Source: UMGS1387 sp045577475
GTDB lineage: Bacteria; Bacillota; Clostridia; Oscillospirales; CAG-382
Reading direction: 5' to 3'
Length of the DNA: 13,262 nucleotides
NCBI GenBank assembly: GCA_045577475.1
Contig: JAZNIM010000160.1
Location: 1 to 13,262 of the forward strand
The notes beneath the pieces were generated by a model, which saw nothing but the letters and a program-made list of their open reading frames with translations, was not told where the DNA came from and did not search any database. Within the stretch, counting starts at the first letter, position 1. The number at the start of each line of letters is the position of its first letter. The translations under genes were made by a program, and so were the position numbers. This document shows, piece by piece, positions 1 through 6,368 of the stretch.

Positions 1-836
1 GTAGTGACCGATTGGAAGAAAGATACTTGAATCTTATCGAATAAGTCCATCTCTCCGATGGTCAAAGGATTTGCATATTCAAAAATAAATATAAGAATCG
101 CACCGGCAAGGATGAGCCCCGCCGTAACGGTAATTGCTATCTTGCTGTGAAAGGTCAGATGTCTAAATATTTTTCTATTTTGGGGTGAACGACTCTTAAC
201 TACACGGAGAACATCCCACCATACGATATATCCGAGACCCCCGAGAATTACGAGCGCAGAAGTTACGATGTTAATTAAGGGATTTGCGGCATAATTACAA
301 AGGCTGTTATCAGCGATAATGTCAATACCTGCGTTACAAAAGGCGGAAACTGAATTGAATACTGATATCCAAATGCCTTTTGCACCAAACTCAGGGACGA
401 ACACGAGCATATACAGAACTGCACCAATTCCCTCGATGATCAGCGTGCCGAATAACACGTTCTTGACAAACTTGACAAGGCCCGACATAGTATTGAGATT
501 GAAAGCTTCTTGAATGAGCAATCTGTCGCTGATGCCCAGTTTTCTGTTCAAGAGAAGCATCAATCCTGTCATAATCGTGATAACTCCAAGTCCACCAACC
601 TGTATCAGAATCAGTATAACAATCTGCCCAAAAACACTCCATGTTGAAGAAGTTGGCAGTGTTACGAGCCCGGTAACACAGGTCGAAGTTGTTGCCGTGA
701 ATAGAGCATCGATATACGGCACTGCTATCCCGTTAGTTGAGCTTATCGGCAGTGCCAGAAGAACACTTCCGATCAATATCACCAGAAGAAAACTCAATAG
801 TATAATTTGAGTCGTTGTAAATCTAATCCTTTTCAT
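1..836 (-). CDS. ktrB: KtrB/TrkH-family potassium uptake channel subunit (3' end outside window)
   Basis: Membrane pore subunit of a Ktr/Trk potassium uptake system; KtrB works as a dimer with a cytoplasmic RCK ring (KtrA), which is not in this window. The first 278 codons are present and the C-terminus lies beyond the left edge. The repeated membrane-pore-membrane layout of the family is visible. The first pore loop is around residues 47-60 with the TGL filter motif at 55-57. The second is around 160-172 with SAFCNAG at 164-170. The sequence stops at SFFQSVT (272-278), where KtrB proteins run into the third loop (RTAGF). Helices lie at about 10-30, 70-95, 125-147, 185-207 and 232-253. The short N-terminus without the extra TrkH helices favours KtrB over TrkH. 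Start: ATG at 836 with GGAGAG 9 nt upstream. It lies 57 nt behind the XRE gene on the same strand with no terminator between them, so the two are probably co-transcribed. Confidence 0.9.
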   Translation of the reverse strand, partial: MKRIRFTTTQIILLSFLLVILIGSVLLALPISSTNGIAVPYIDALFTATTSTCVTGLVTLPTSSTWSVFGQIVILILIQVGGLGVITIMTGLMLLLNRKLGISDRLLIQEAFNLNTMSGLVKFVKNVLFGTLIIEGIGAVLYMLVFVPEFGAKGIWISVFNSVSAFCNAGIDIIADNSLCNYAANPLINIVTSALVILGGLGYIVWWDVLRVVKSRSPQNRKIFRHLTFHSKIAITVTAGLILAGAILIFIFEYANPLTIGEMDLFDKIQVSFFQSVT

Positions 837-893
837 ACCATTTTACTCTCCGTGGACAAATACGGTTCCTGAGCAGTTTGCAGTTGCTTAAGC

Positions 894-1109
894 TCAAAAT
901 ATCAACCACTCTTTTTCTATGATTTCGTAGTCAATCCCATATTCATCGCAAAATTCTTTGAGTTTTTTCATTGCTTTCATATTCGGCTTGGCTTTATTAA
1001 GTTCCCAACGATTGACTGTTGAAAGAGCCACGTTTAGCTTCTTTGCAAAATCCTGCTGTGTAAAAAAAGCCTTCTGCCGAGACATTCTTATAGCATCTCC
1101 TAAACTCAT
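894..1109 (-). CDS. Small XRE/Cro-type helix-turn-helix transcriptional regulator
   Basis: A 71-aa DNA-binding protein that is almost entirely one HTH_XRE domain. The helix-turn-helix covers about residues 17-40 (FTQQDFAKKL, then the recognition-helix segment STVNRWE with its typical Trp-Glu ending), followed by KAKPN and a final helix KAMKKLKEF. No sensor domain is present. The ATG at 1109 is preferred over the ATG 18 nt upstream (1127). GGAGGG lies 6 nt before 1109, and this SD would fall inside the coding region of the longer form. Upstream is a consensus promoter bracketed by repeated ATGCACT motifs that may be its own operator. The potassium transporter follows 57 nt downstream, so the regulator may control that gene and itself. 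The regulated signal is unknown. Family assignment is strong, role is inference. Confidence 0.88.
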   Translation of the reverse strand: MSLGDAIRMSRQKAFFTQQDFAKKLNVALSTVNRWELNKAKPNMKAMKKLKEFCDEYGIDYEIIEKEWLIF

Positions 1110-1121
1110 TTGGCGCCCTCC

Positions 1122-1189
1122 ATGCACTATTTAAGCATTATTGTAGCATAAATTAGGTGTTTTGTCAATGCGATGCACTGATGCACTAT
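1122..1189. repeat. Repeated ATGCACTAT motifs bracketing the XRE promoter (candidate operators)
   Basis: The 9-mer ATGCACTAT occurs exactly at 1122-1130 and 1181-1189, with a third 7-base copy ATGCACT at 1173-1179. One full copy lies between the -10 and the ribosome binding site; the other two lie just upstream of the -35. Copies flanking a promoter in front of an HTH gene suggest autoregulation. The repeats are seen directly; the operator role is inferred. Confidence 0.5.
1140..1168 (-). promoter_or_regulatory. Sigma-A promoter of the XRE regulator-ktrB unit
   Basis: On the minus strand TTGACA (1163-1168), a 17-nt spacer and TACAAT (1140-1145). The -35 is a perfect match and the -10 matches five of six positions. 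Predicted transcription start is near 1133, about 24 nt before the regulator's ATG. Confidence 0.82.
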
Positions 1190-1232
1190 CTTGTATTTTT
1201 CTTTTTTGTGAACACTCATAACGGCAAAGAAC

Positions 1233-1250
1233 CCACAGAAAAGTCTGTGG
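1233..1250. other. 7-bp perfect hairpin downstream of the DUF6061-like gene
   Basis: CCACAGA (1233-1239) and TCTGTGG (1244-1250) form a perfect stem with a 4-nt loop. It sits 13 nt past the stop of the DUF6061-like gene. On the minus strand it lacks a good U-run (GTTCTTTGCC follows), so termination in that direction would be weak. On the plus strand ATACTTTTTG follows, but no plus-strand gene precedes it. Possibly a weak terminator or a 3'-end stabiliser. Confidence 0.4.
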
Positions 1251-1263
1251 ATACTTTTTGTTC

Positions 1264-1509
1264 TCAATCGAGCATTTTGTATTCAGTTACTGCTTTTAGG
1301 TAGGCTTCGAGGTTGCCATTGAGTATCAGATCGGCGTATGCAATCGGGTCATTGTAGATAAGATAATCAAGCTCTGACCGCTGATACATATTGTCCGCCA
1401 CCTCGTTTTCAACCGCAATGGTATCAATGGCAATCATAGTGCCGTCTGAGAACTTCAGCTCCACGCAGATCGTGTCAAAGTTAAACTCGCATGATAATAG
1501 ACGTTTCAT
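1264..1509 (-). CDS. Small DUF6061-like protein of unknown function
   Basis: An 81-aa acidic protein that I recognise from memory as resembling the DUF6061 family of gut Clostridia: an N-terminal CEFNFDT segment, an ELKFSDGT beta-hairpin-like segment, an acidic VENEVAD stretch, then YQRSELDYLIYNDP and a C-terminal helix ending EYKMLD. No membrane segment, signal peptide or catalytic motif is visible, and no function is known to me. Start: ATG at 1509 with GGAG 7 nt upstream. A longer form beginning at a TTG at 1530 would place that SD inside the gene and has no SD of its own. The gene stands alone between a hairpin-rich region upstream and a small hairpin downstream. A 40-codon open frame overlaps its 5' end in another frame. 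The coding call is fairly secure; the family name is less so. Confidence 0.75.
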   Translation of the reverse strand: MKRLLSCEFNFDTICVELKFSDGTMIAIDTIAVENEVADNMYQRSELDYLIYNDPIAYADLILNGNLEAYLKAVTEYKMLD

Positions 1510-1603
1510 GGTAAATCTCCGTGTTTTCAAGTGCTTTGAGATAGAAAAAGAACGATGCTAAGTCTTTCGACTCGACATCGTTCTTTTCGTAGCTGTTTTC
1601 CAA
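1481..1603 (-). other. Short open frame overlapping the 5' end of the DUF6061-like gene (uncertain)
   Basis: From a TTG at 1603 the frame stays open for 40 codons to TAA at 1481-1483, overlapping the DUF6061-like start by 29 nt in a different frame. The product is hydrophilic at its N-terminus (ENSYEKNDVESKD) and then carries LASFFFYLKALENTE, a protein-like composition. Against it: no ATG/GTG start, no spaced ribosome binding site (AGGA abuts the TTG), and the 12-bp hairpin arms lie inside it. It could be an upstream peptide, a remnant, or chance. Confidence 0.25.
1546..1587 (-). terminator. Strong 12-bp hairpin with inner stem and U-rich end; probable terminator/attenuator
   Basis: Perfect 12-bp arms at 1546-1557 and 1576-1587 (AAAAGAACGATG / CATCGTTCTTTT), separated by a 3+3 internal loop from an inner AGTC-TTTC-GACT stem (1561-1572). 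Read on the minus strand, the 3' arm runs into GTTCTTTTTC, so it could terminate the FAD oxidoreductase transcript or attenuate the DUF6061-like gene, whose ATG lies about 36 nt beyond. It is almost symmetric, so bidirectional action is possible. Confidence 0.5.
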
Positions 1604-1608
1604 TCCTG

Positions 1609-1655
1609 TAAGACAGATGCCGTAAAATTATGATTTTTACGGAATTACTGTCTTA
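1609..1655. repeat. Nested inverted repeat (hairpin within a hairpin)
   Basis: Outer arms TAAGACAG (1609-1616) and CTGTCTTA (1648-1655) enclose inner arms CCGTAAAA (1620-1627) and TTTTACGG (1635-1642) with a 7-nt loop. All 16 pairs are Watson-Crick. It sits between the end of the FAD oxidoreductase gene and the hairpin at 1546-1587. No U-run follows on either strand, so it is not a simple terminator. A further GGGG/CCCC pair lies at 1665-1676. Confidence 0.55.
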
Positions 1656-1687
1656 TCGGCACATGGGGAAAGCCCCGTTCTTTTTAT

Positions 1688-2971
1688 TTACAGTGCACCG
1701 TTTTTCGCAAGTGTCTGTCTTAAAACCGCACCGTCCACTGTTCTTGTATCCGCCTTTTCACAGCAAAGTGCCGCAGCCGTTCCTGCACCCTCTCCCGTGA
1801 TAAAGCAGCTTGGCATTACACGTATTGATGCCTGCATGCTCCTGTCAACTCCCATGCATCTGCCTGCAACAAGGACGTTTGAAAAGGAAACGGGCACGAG
1901 GCTTCTGTAGGGTATTCCGTAGGACTCCCCTTTCTTATACTTCAAATCCCTGAAATATTCCTGCTTGAAGCGGTCATATTCATCCTTATCGGTGTTCATT
2001 ACGTGAATGTCAACAGGATAGCAGTAGCGTCCTATTTCATCCTCAAAAGTAGCACGCTTTTTAAAATCCTCAACATTCAGCGTGTAGTCACAGGTTATTC
2101 TTCTTGACTCTCTTACACCTAAGATTGAGCCTGTTGCCACAAGCTGTGCATTTTTATAACCCGATATATACTCGCTGTAATACTTTTTATATTCAAGCAA
2201 CGATTTTCTTCCCCATACCATCGCCTTTGTCAGTGAGGTTTCATCCAAAGGATTACAGCCGAAAACATGGCCGAGGTTTCCTCCGTCAACTCCGTGCTCG
2301 GGGTCTGTATTAAACATACCCGGCAAGTGTCTGTCGGGATAGGTGAAAACGCCGTCATTAATTGCCTTTTCAAGAAGTGCATCGCTTGTTTTGCCCCTAT
2401 TCTTACTGTCAACATTCGCCCAAGCCGAGCAAAGTGTGGGAGGCATTACGTTATGCATCTCATCACCGACTTCAAATTTTCCGCCGCCGAAGGCACACAA
2501 ATCTCCGTCACCCGTACAGTCAATATAAATCTTTGCTTTCACCGAAAACAGTCCCGATTTTGCCCACAGCACCACGTTTTCTATTCTGTCGCCGTTTGTT
2601 ACAACATCGCACACTGTTGTAAAGAAGGAGAACACAACTCCGCTTCTAACCGCAATATCGTCGTAGCTTCGTTTCAACTCCTCGGCTCTTATGGGAGTCC
2701 AGTAGGTTTCAAGTGGGATTTCCTTTGAAACGGATTTTCTCACTTCAAGTCCGATGCCCTTGACAATGATTTTTTCGCCGTCGGAAAAAGGTGCAAAGGC
2801 GGGCACAAGTCCTGCACAGCCTGTTCCGCCGAATGAGCCTTGGCTTTCAGCAAGAAACACGCTTTTTCCCATTCTTGCCGCCGCAACCGCCGCCGCAAAG
2901 CCTGATGGTCCGCCACCTGCTACGAATACATCCGTTTCATATTTCTGAACAAGATTTTTGGTATAAATCAT
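1688..2971 (-). CDS. FAD-dependent oxidoreductase (PF12831-type family)
   Basis: A cytoplasmic 427-aa flavoprotein. The Rossmann FAD-binding site is at the N-terminus: DVFVAGGGPSG with GGGPSG at residues 19-24 and the ribose-binding acid E42 at the end of the second strand. GGTGCAG follows (48-54). A second family motif DCTGDGDLCAFGG is at 151-163. The C-terminus carries the typical LVAGRCMGVD and GEGAGTAAAL segments that close the FAD site. The PF12831 family is recognised; its substrates vary and are mostly unknown. Start: ATG at 2971 with GGGAGG 7 nt upstream. The ATG at 2986 overlaps the upstream gene's TGA but lacks its own SD. It lies 14 nt downstream of the M20 peptidase gene, so the two form one operon and may act on one substrate in sequence. 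No transporter is nearby to indicate that substrate. Confidence 0.87.
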   Translation of the reverse strand: MIYTKNLVQKYETDVFVAGGGPSGFAAAVAAARMGKSVFLAESQGSFGGTGCAGLVPAFAPFSDGEKIIVKGIGLEVRKSVSKEIPLETYWTPIRAEELKRSYDDIAVRSGVVFSFFTTVCDVVTNGDRIENVVLWAKSGLFSVKAKIYIDCTGDGDLCAFGGGKFEVGDEMHNVMPPTLCSAWANVDSKNRGKTSDALLEKAINDGVFTYPDRHLPGMFNTDPEHGVDGGNLGHVFGCNPLDETSLTKAMVWGRKSLLEYKKYYSEYISGYKNAQLVATGSILGVRESRRITCDYTLNVEDFKKRATFEDEIGRYCYPVDIHVMNTDKDEYDRFKQEYFRDLKYKKGESYGIPYRSLVPVSFSNVLVAGRCMGVDRSMQASIRVMPSCFITGEGAGTAAALCCEKADTRTVDGAVLRQTLAKNGAL

Positions 2972-2985
2972 TTTTGTTCCTCCCA

Positions 2986-4152
2986 TCAGATATATATTGC
3001 AATTGCCGCAAGGCGTTTTGCCGATTCTGCAAGTGTGCTTATATATGCAAATTCCTTCGGGGTATGTATAAAGTCCCCCTCAACCGCAATTGAATCAACG
3101 CAAGGAATACCGCTTACCGTAATTTCTGCCGCATCCGAGCCGCCAAGGCTCATTCTTTTATCAACCTTCGGCAGTGAGCACTGAGAAAAAATTTCATTTA
3201 TCCTATCAAAAAGCTGCTCATTTCTGTCCGTCTTTTCCATGGCAGGTCTAAACTCGATTTCCTCTATTGTACAGCTACAGCCTTCAACGGTATTTTTTTG
3301 TGCGATTTCCTTTACAAAACTCTTTACCCTGTTAAGCTCTTTTTGATTTGCAAAGCGGATATCCGTAACAAACTCGCACTTGTCGGGAACTGTATTTGAC
3401 GCAACTCCGCCGTTTATTATTCCGCAGTTACACGTTACGCCGTCCTGGTTTTTCAGCTTTTCAAGCTCTATAATTTTATGTGCCGCCTCAAGGATTGCAC
3501 TTGCACCCTCTGCACATCTTGAAGCATGTATACTCTTTCCCGTAACGGTAAACCTGTATTTCAATATTCCTTTCCTGTACAGCACAACGCTGCCCTTTCT
3601 GCTGCTCTCGCAATTGAGAAAGCACACAGCATCCTTCGCCTTTTCGCACATGTAATTGATGTTTGACTTTTCACTAAGACTGCTGTTACATTCTTCGTCA
3701 CCCTGCAAAAGCAGAATTATGGGTCTTTTACCGTAACCGCACTCTCTCAAAGCATCCATGGCAAGAAAAGCACTCACTACACCGCCCTTGCAGTCCATTA
3801 CACCGGGACCGTACATAATATTGCCGTCGATTTTAACGGCAGGCGTGCCGAATGAGCCTACGGGATGCACCGTATCCATGTGTCCCGAAAAAGCCACGGG
3901 ACGTTCAGGCGAAGTATCATTCATGGTAATGCAAACAGCATTTCCTGCCTTGGGATGAGCGTTTATTTCAACAGTCCAGCCTCGCTGCTCTGCCATATTT
4001 ATAAGGTATTGTGCAACCTCATCCACGCCTTGCTTATGCCACGTGGGACTTTCAATATTTGCAATATCCTGCCATACCGAAACATATTTTTCATTAAGCT
4101 CATCAATTTTTGCAAAAATCTGCTGCACATTAACACTTGTTTTTCTGTTCAT
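2986..4152 (-). CDS. M20-family zinc metallopeptidase (carboxypeptidase G2/ArgE-DapE type)
   Basis: A 388-aa cytoplasmic amidohydrolase/exopeptidase of family M20, which uses two zinc ions to cleave peptide or N-acyl-amino acid bonds. Visible motifs: GHMDTV with metal ligand H91 and supporting D93; GPGVMDCKGG with bridging D120; GDEE with catalytic and metal-binding E153/E154; SIHAS in the lid/dimerisation domain; LGGSDA; and IHTPKE with the late ligand H363. The motif style is closest to the carboxypeptidase G2/succinyl-diaminopimelate desuccinylase branch. I cannot name the substrate. Start: ATG at 4152, with AAGGA 9 nt upstream. A TTG at 4173 would extend it by seven residues and is less likely. 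It is the first gene of a two-gene unit with the FAD oxidoreductase and has a strong promoter overlapping the preceding gene's stop codon. Confidence 0.9.
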   Translation of the reverse strand: MNRKTSVNVQQIFAKIDELNEKYVSVWQDIANIESPTWHKQGVDEVAQYLINMAEQRGWTVEINAHPKAGNAVCITMNDTSPERPVAFSGHMDTVHPVGSFGTPAVKIDGNIMYGPGVMDCKGGVVSAFLAMDALRECGYGKRPIILLLQGDEECNSSLSEKSNINYMCEKAKDAVCFLNCESSRKGSVVLYRKGILKYRFTVTGKSIHASRCAEGASAILEAAHKIIELEKLKNQDGVTCNCGIINGGVASNTVPDKCEFVTDIRFANQKELNRVKSFVKEIAQKNTVEGCSCTIEEIEFRPAMEKTDRNEQLFDRINEIFSQCSLPKVDKRMSLGGSDAAEITVSGIPCVDSIAVEGDFIHTPKEFAYISTLAESAKRLAAIAIYI

Positions 4153-4191
4153 TACGCCGCATCCTTCCAACAATATGTGTCTTACGGAAGT

Positions 4192-4220
4192 ATTATACCA
4201 TTTTCATTTCCTTATTGCAA
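4192..4220 (-). promoter_or_regulatory. Promoter of the peptidase-oxidoreductase operon
   Basis: Minus strand TTGCAA (4215-4220), 17-nt spacer, TATAAT (4192-4197) preceded by TGG, making an extended -10. The perfect -10 contains the TAA stop codon of the small membrane protein gene (4193-4195), and the -35 lies inside that gene. Confidence 0.75.
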
Positions 4221-4480
4221 CCGATTTTATGAAAGTTTGATGAAATCCCGCAATCAGCTTTGGAAAGACAAGCCTTTTTTCTTTTTGCAAGCATAAGGCA
4301 TCTTCTGCGATACTTTTTATACTGCTCCTTACCTGCAAAGCCGAGCACCGTCAAAGCAACACCCGACAGCATCAGCGCAAGGCTTACACCGAAGGTGGTA
4401 CTGAAATTCTCATATCCTCCCGCTCCTCCTGCAATAATTATTAAACCTAAAACCGTCACAGCATTAAATAATTTTTTCAT
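4193..4480 (-). CDS. Small two-helix membrane protein, function unknown
   Basis: A 95-aa predicted inner-membrane protein. Two hydrophobic segments are visible: residues about 4-22 (LFNAVTVLGLIIIAGGAGG) and about 30-48 (VSLALMLSGVALTVLGFAG). They are followed by a strongly basic tail (KKYRRRCLMLAKRKK) with four cysteines in the C-terminal half. I do not recognise a named family. Start: ATG at 4480 with AAAGGAG 9 nt upstream; an in-frame upstream start at 4525 lacks this SD. It is divergent from the MATE efflux gene. A TATAAT at 4514-4519 is a possible -10. No terminator separates it from the peptidase gene, so it may be read through into that operon. Coding status rests on the good SD and the hydrophobic pattern. 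Confidence 0.62.
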   Translation of the reverse strand: MKKLFNAVTVLGLIIIAGGAGGYENFSTTFGVSLALMLSGVALTVLGFAGKEQYKKYRRRCLMLAKRKKACLSKADCGISSNFHKIGCNKEMKMV

Positions 4481-4513
4481 GCCTGTCAGCTCCTTTCTCT
4501 TGTTTACACTTTC

Positions 4514-4519
4514 ATTATA
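4514..4519 (-). promoter_or_regulatory. Possible -10 element for the small membrane protein gene
   Basis: TATAAT on the minus strand, 33 nt before the ATG at 4480. No good -35 is found at 16-18 nt. Nearby in the divergent intergenic region, GTCC/GGAC (4531-4546) forms a short inverted repeat. Weak call. Confidence 0.35.
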
Positions 4520-4587
4520 AAGCAAGGCGTGTCCGATAAACAGGACTTTGACTCATCGACACAAAAAAATCATTAACAGATTATTTA

Positions 4588-4616
4588 TTGACATTATGAG
4601 CTTAAATAGGTATAAT
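4588..4616 (+). promoter_or_regulatory. Consensus sigma-A promoter of the MATE gene
   Basis: TTGACA (4588-4593), exact 17-nt spacer, TATAAT (4611-4616): both hexamers are perfect. Predicted start near 4623, giving a leader of about 24 nt. It rules out a coding start at 4548, because that codon would lie upstream of the promoter. Confidence 0.88.
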
Positions 4617-4646
4617 ACGCCATGGATTTTGAAAGGAGCTGATTTG

Positions 4647-5978
4647 GTGGAAATAAAGCTTTCCGAGCATTTTGACTGTAAAAAGCTGCTGCGGTTCACA
4701 CTGCCCTCCATGGTGATGATGATATTCACCTCGGTTTACAGTGTTGTTGACGGCTTTTTCGTATCAAATTTTGCGGGAAAAGACCCGTTTGCCGCCGTTA
4801 ACTTCATAATGCCCTTTCTTATGATATTGGGTGCTGTGGGCTTTATGTTCGGTACCGGAGGAAGCGCTCTTGTTGCAAGAACCATGGGCGAAGGTGACGA
4901 CAGACGGGCAAACAAGTACTTTTCTCTGTTTATATATGTTTCAATTGCTCTTGGCATACTTTTAGGCGTATTTGGAATTATTTTCATCCGTCCCATTGCA
5001 TCCTTAATGGGTGCCGAGGGTGAGCTTCTTGACAACTGCGTGCTTTACGGCAGAATTATACTCGCTGCCCTGCCCTTCTTCATGCTTCAGATGGAGTTTC
5101 AGGCGTTCTTCATTACCGCCGAAAAGCCAAAGCTGGGTCTTATCATGACGGTGGTTGCGGGAGTTTGCAACATTATCCTTGATGCACTTCTTGTCGGCAT
5201 TATTCCTTTGGGACTTATAGGTGCGGCAGCGGCAACAGCAATAAGCCAGACAGTTGGCGGAATTATTCCTTTGGTATACTTTGCAAGGAAAAATTCTTCA
5301 CGTCTGAGATTTACAAAAACAAATTTTGACACCAAAGCACTTATCAAGGCATCCACAAACGGCTCAAGCGAGCTTATGAACAATATTGCAATGTCGGTTG
5401 TGGGCATGCTTTACAACATACAGCTTCTCAATTATGCAGGTCAAGACGGCGTTGCAGCGTACGGCATACTTATGTATGTTGGCATGATTTTCAATGCAAT
5501 ATTTGTAGGCTATGCCGTTGGTGTAGCACCTGTTATAAGCTATCACTTCGGTGCTGACAATACAGACGAGCTTAAAGGACTGTTAAAACGCAGCTTTCTC
5601 ATTCTCGGCATATCCTCTGTTATTATGTTCTTATCCTGTCTGCTTTTAGGCGACACAATGTCATATATTTTTGCAGGCTACGACAAGGCGCTTTATGACA
5701 TGACATGTCATGCCTTCTTTATATACTCCTTTTCCTTCTTATTCATGGGATTTGCAATATTCGGCTCAGGCTTTTTCACGGCTCTCAACGACGGGCTTGT
5801 TTCGGCAATTATTGCATTCCTGCGAACCTTTGTGTTCCAGCTTGCGTTCGTATTGCTGTTTCCCCGTTTTTGGGAGCTTGACGGAATATGGTTCAGCGTG
5901 GCTGCGGCAGAGGTCGCAATGGTTTTCGTGTTTGGTGTTTTTCTTGTTTTCAACAGGAAAAAGTACAAGTATTATTAA
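4647..5978 (+). CDS. MATE-family multidrug/toxin efflux transporter
   Basis: A 443-aa integral membrane protein of the MATE family (MepA-like branch), which exports cationic drugs or metabolites using a sodium or proton gradient. About twelve hydrophobic helices run through the whole sequence in two six-helix halves. Typical signs are the N-terminal LLRFTLPSMVMMIFTSVYSV helix with VVDGFFVS, FGTGGSALVARTMGEGD at the end of helix 2, and the matching VGYAVGVAPVISYHFGA in the second half. The length is normal for the family. Start: GTG at 4647, with AAAGGAG 8 nt upstream; the TTG immediately before it (4644) is the alternative. It is a single-gene unit with a perfect promoter and a strong terminator. 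The divergent neighbour is a small membrane protein gene. The exported substrate cannot be read from the sequence. Confidence 0.92.
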   Translation: MEIKLSEHFDCKKLLRFTLPSMVMMIFTSVYSVVDGFFVSNFAGKDPFAAVNFIMPFLMILGAVGFMFGTGGSALVARTMGEGDDRRANKYFSLFIYVSIALGILLGVFGIIFIRPIASLMGAEGELLDNCVLYGRIILAALPFFMLQMEFQAFFITAEKPKLGLIMTVVAGVCNIILDALLVGIIPLGLIGAAAATAISQTVGGIIPLVYFARKNSSRLRFTKTNFDTKALIKASTNGSSELMNNIAMSVVGMLYNIQLLNYAGQDGVAAYGILMYVGMIFNAIFVGYAVGVAPVISYHFGADNTDELKGLLKRSFLILGISSVIMFLSCLLLGDTMSYIFAGYDKALYDMTCHAFFIYSFSFLFMGFAIFGSGFFTALNDGLVSAIIAFLRTFVFQLAFVLLFPRFWELDGIWFSVAAAEVAMVFVFGVFLVFNRKKYKYY

Positions 5979-6017
5979 CTGCAAAACAACGGCATTCAAA
6001 ACGGTTTTATACTGTAG

Positions 6018-6046
6018 GGGACGATTACCGCATCGTCCCTTTTTTT
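6018..6046 (+). terminator. Rho-independent terminator of the MATE gene
   Basis: GGGACGAT (6018-6025) and ATCGTCCC (6032-6039) form a perfect 8-bp stem with a 6-nt loop, followed by seven Ts (6040-6046). It lies 39 nt after the MATE stop codon. Confidence 0.92.
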
Positions 6047-6101
6047 GCGCTGTGCACATTTTGATCCGGCTCTTGGTTTTGTTATACTTTAAAACAAAAT
6101 C

Positions 6102-6133
6102 AAAAAGCCACGACCTTTTAAAGTCATGGCTTT
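6102..6133 (-). terminator. Rho-independent terminator of rpmB
   Basis: On the minus strand AAAGCCATGAC and GTCGTGGCTTT pair over 11 bp with one U-G wobble and an 8-nt loop (6104-6133), running into a U-run (TTTTTGATTTTG). On the plus strand the wobble becomes a C-A mismatch, so the hairpin is better in the rpmB direction. It faces the MATE terminator across a convergent junction. Confidence 0.82.
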
Positions 6134-6162
6134 AAGATAATCTTGAGATACAGGTCAAAAGC

Positions 6163-6351
6163 TTAGTTAGCTCTTGTTACCTTGTTGGAACGAAGGCAGC
6201 GAGAACATACGTTAACTGTCTTGTGAGTTCCGTTTTCAACTACCTTTACCTTACGGATGTTGGGCTTAAAGGTTCTGTTTGTCTTTCTGTTAGAGTGAGA
6301 AACATTGCAACCGAATGTAACACCCTTACCGCATACTGCGCACTTTGCCAT
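6163..6351 (-). CDS. rpmB: Large ribosomal subunit protein bL28
   Basis: A 62-aa basic component of the 50S ribosomal subunit. It begins MAKCAVCGKG, followed by the family's SHSNRKTNRTF segment and a C-terminal VCSRCLRSNKV. Two CxxC pairs (C4/C7 and C49/C52) mark the zinc-binding (C+) form of bL28. A fifth cysteine is at 15. Bacteria with this form often also carry a cysteine-free paralogue used in zinc limitation; none is in the window. Start: ATG at 6351 with GGAGGT 7 nt upstream, not the in-frame ATG at 6366, which lies upstream of that SD. It is a monocistronic unit with its own promoter, a leader with two hairpins and its own terminator; pcrA lies upstream on the same strand but is separated by a promoter. 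Confidence 0.97.
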   Translation of the reverse strand: MAKCAVCGKGVTFGCNVSHSNRKTNRTFKPNIRKVKVVENGTHKTVNVCSRCLRSNKVTRAN

Positions 6352-6368
6352 TCTGAACACCTCCATTT

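Noticed and set aside
319..810. Two plus-strand frames of 64 and 98 codons
   Set aside because: Both are antisense to the potassium transporter, whose pore motifs and SD support the minus-strand frame.
837..893. Possible terminator between the XRE gene and ktrB
   Set aside because: Only a 5-bp TGAGC/GCTCA pairing with a long loop and no U-run; co-transcription is simpler.
1546..1676. Inverted repeats read as a CRISPR or IS end
   Set aside because: The repeats are palindromes of different sequence, not regularly spaced direct repeats, and there is no transposase or Cas gene in the window.
2267..2728. 153-codon plus-strand open frame
   Set aside because: Antisense to the FAD oxidoreductase gene, which carries clear FAD-binding motifs in its own frame.
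3865..4296. 143-codon plus-strand open frame crossing the peptidase promoter
   Set aside because: Shadow of the M20 peptidase and of the small membrane protein gene; no SD, no recognisable domain.
4548..4646. Upstream extension of the MATE gene by 33 codons
   Set aside because: It would start upstream of the -35 of the perfect promoter at 4588-4616; the GTG at 4647 has a well-spaced SD.
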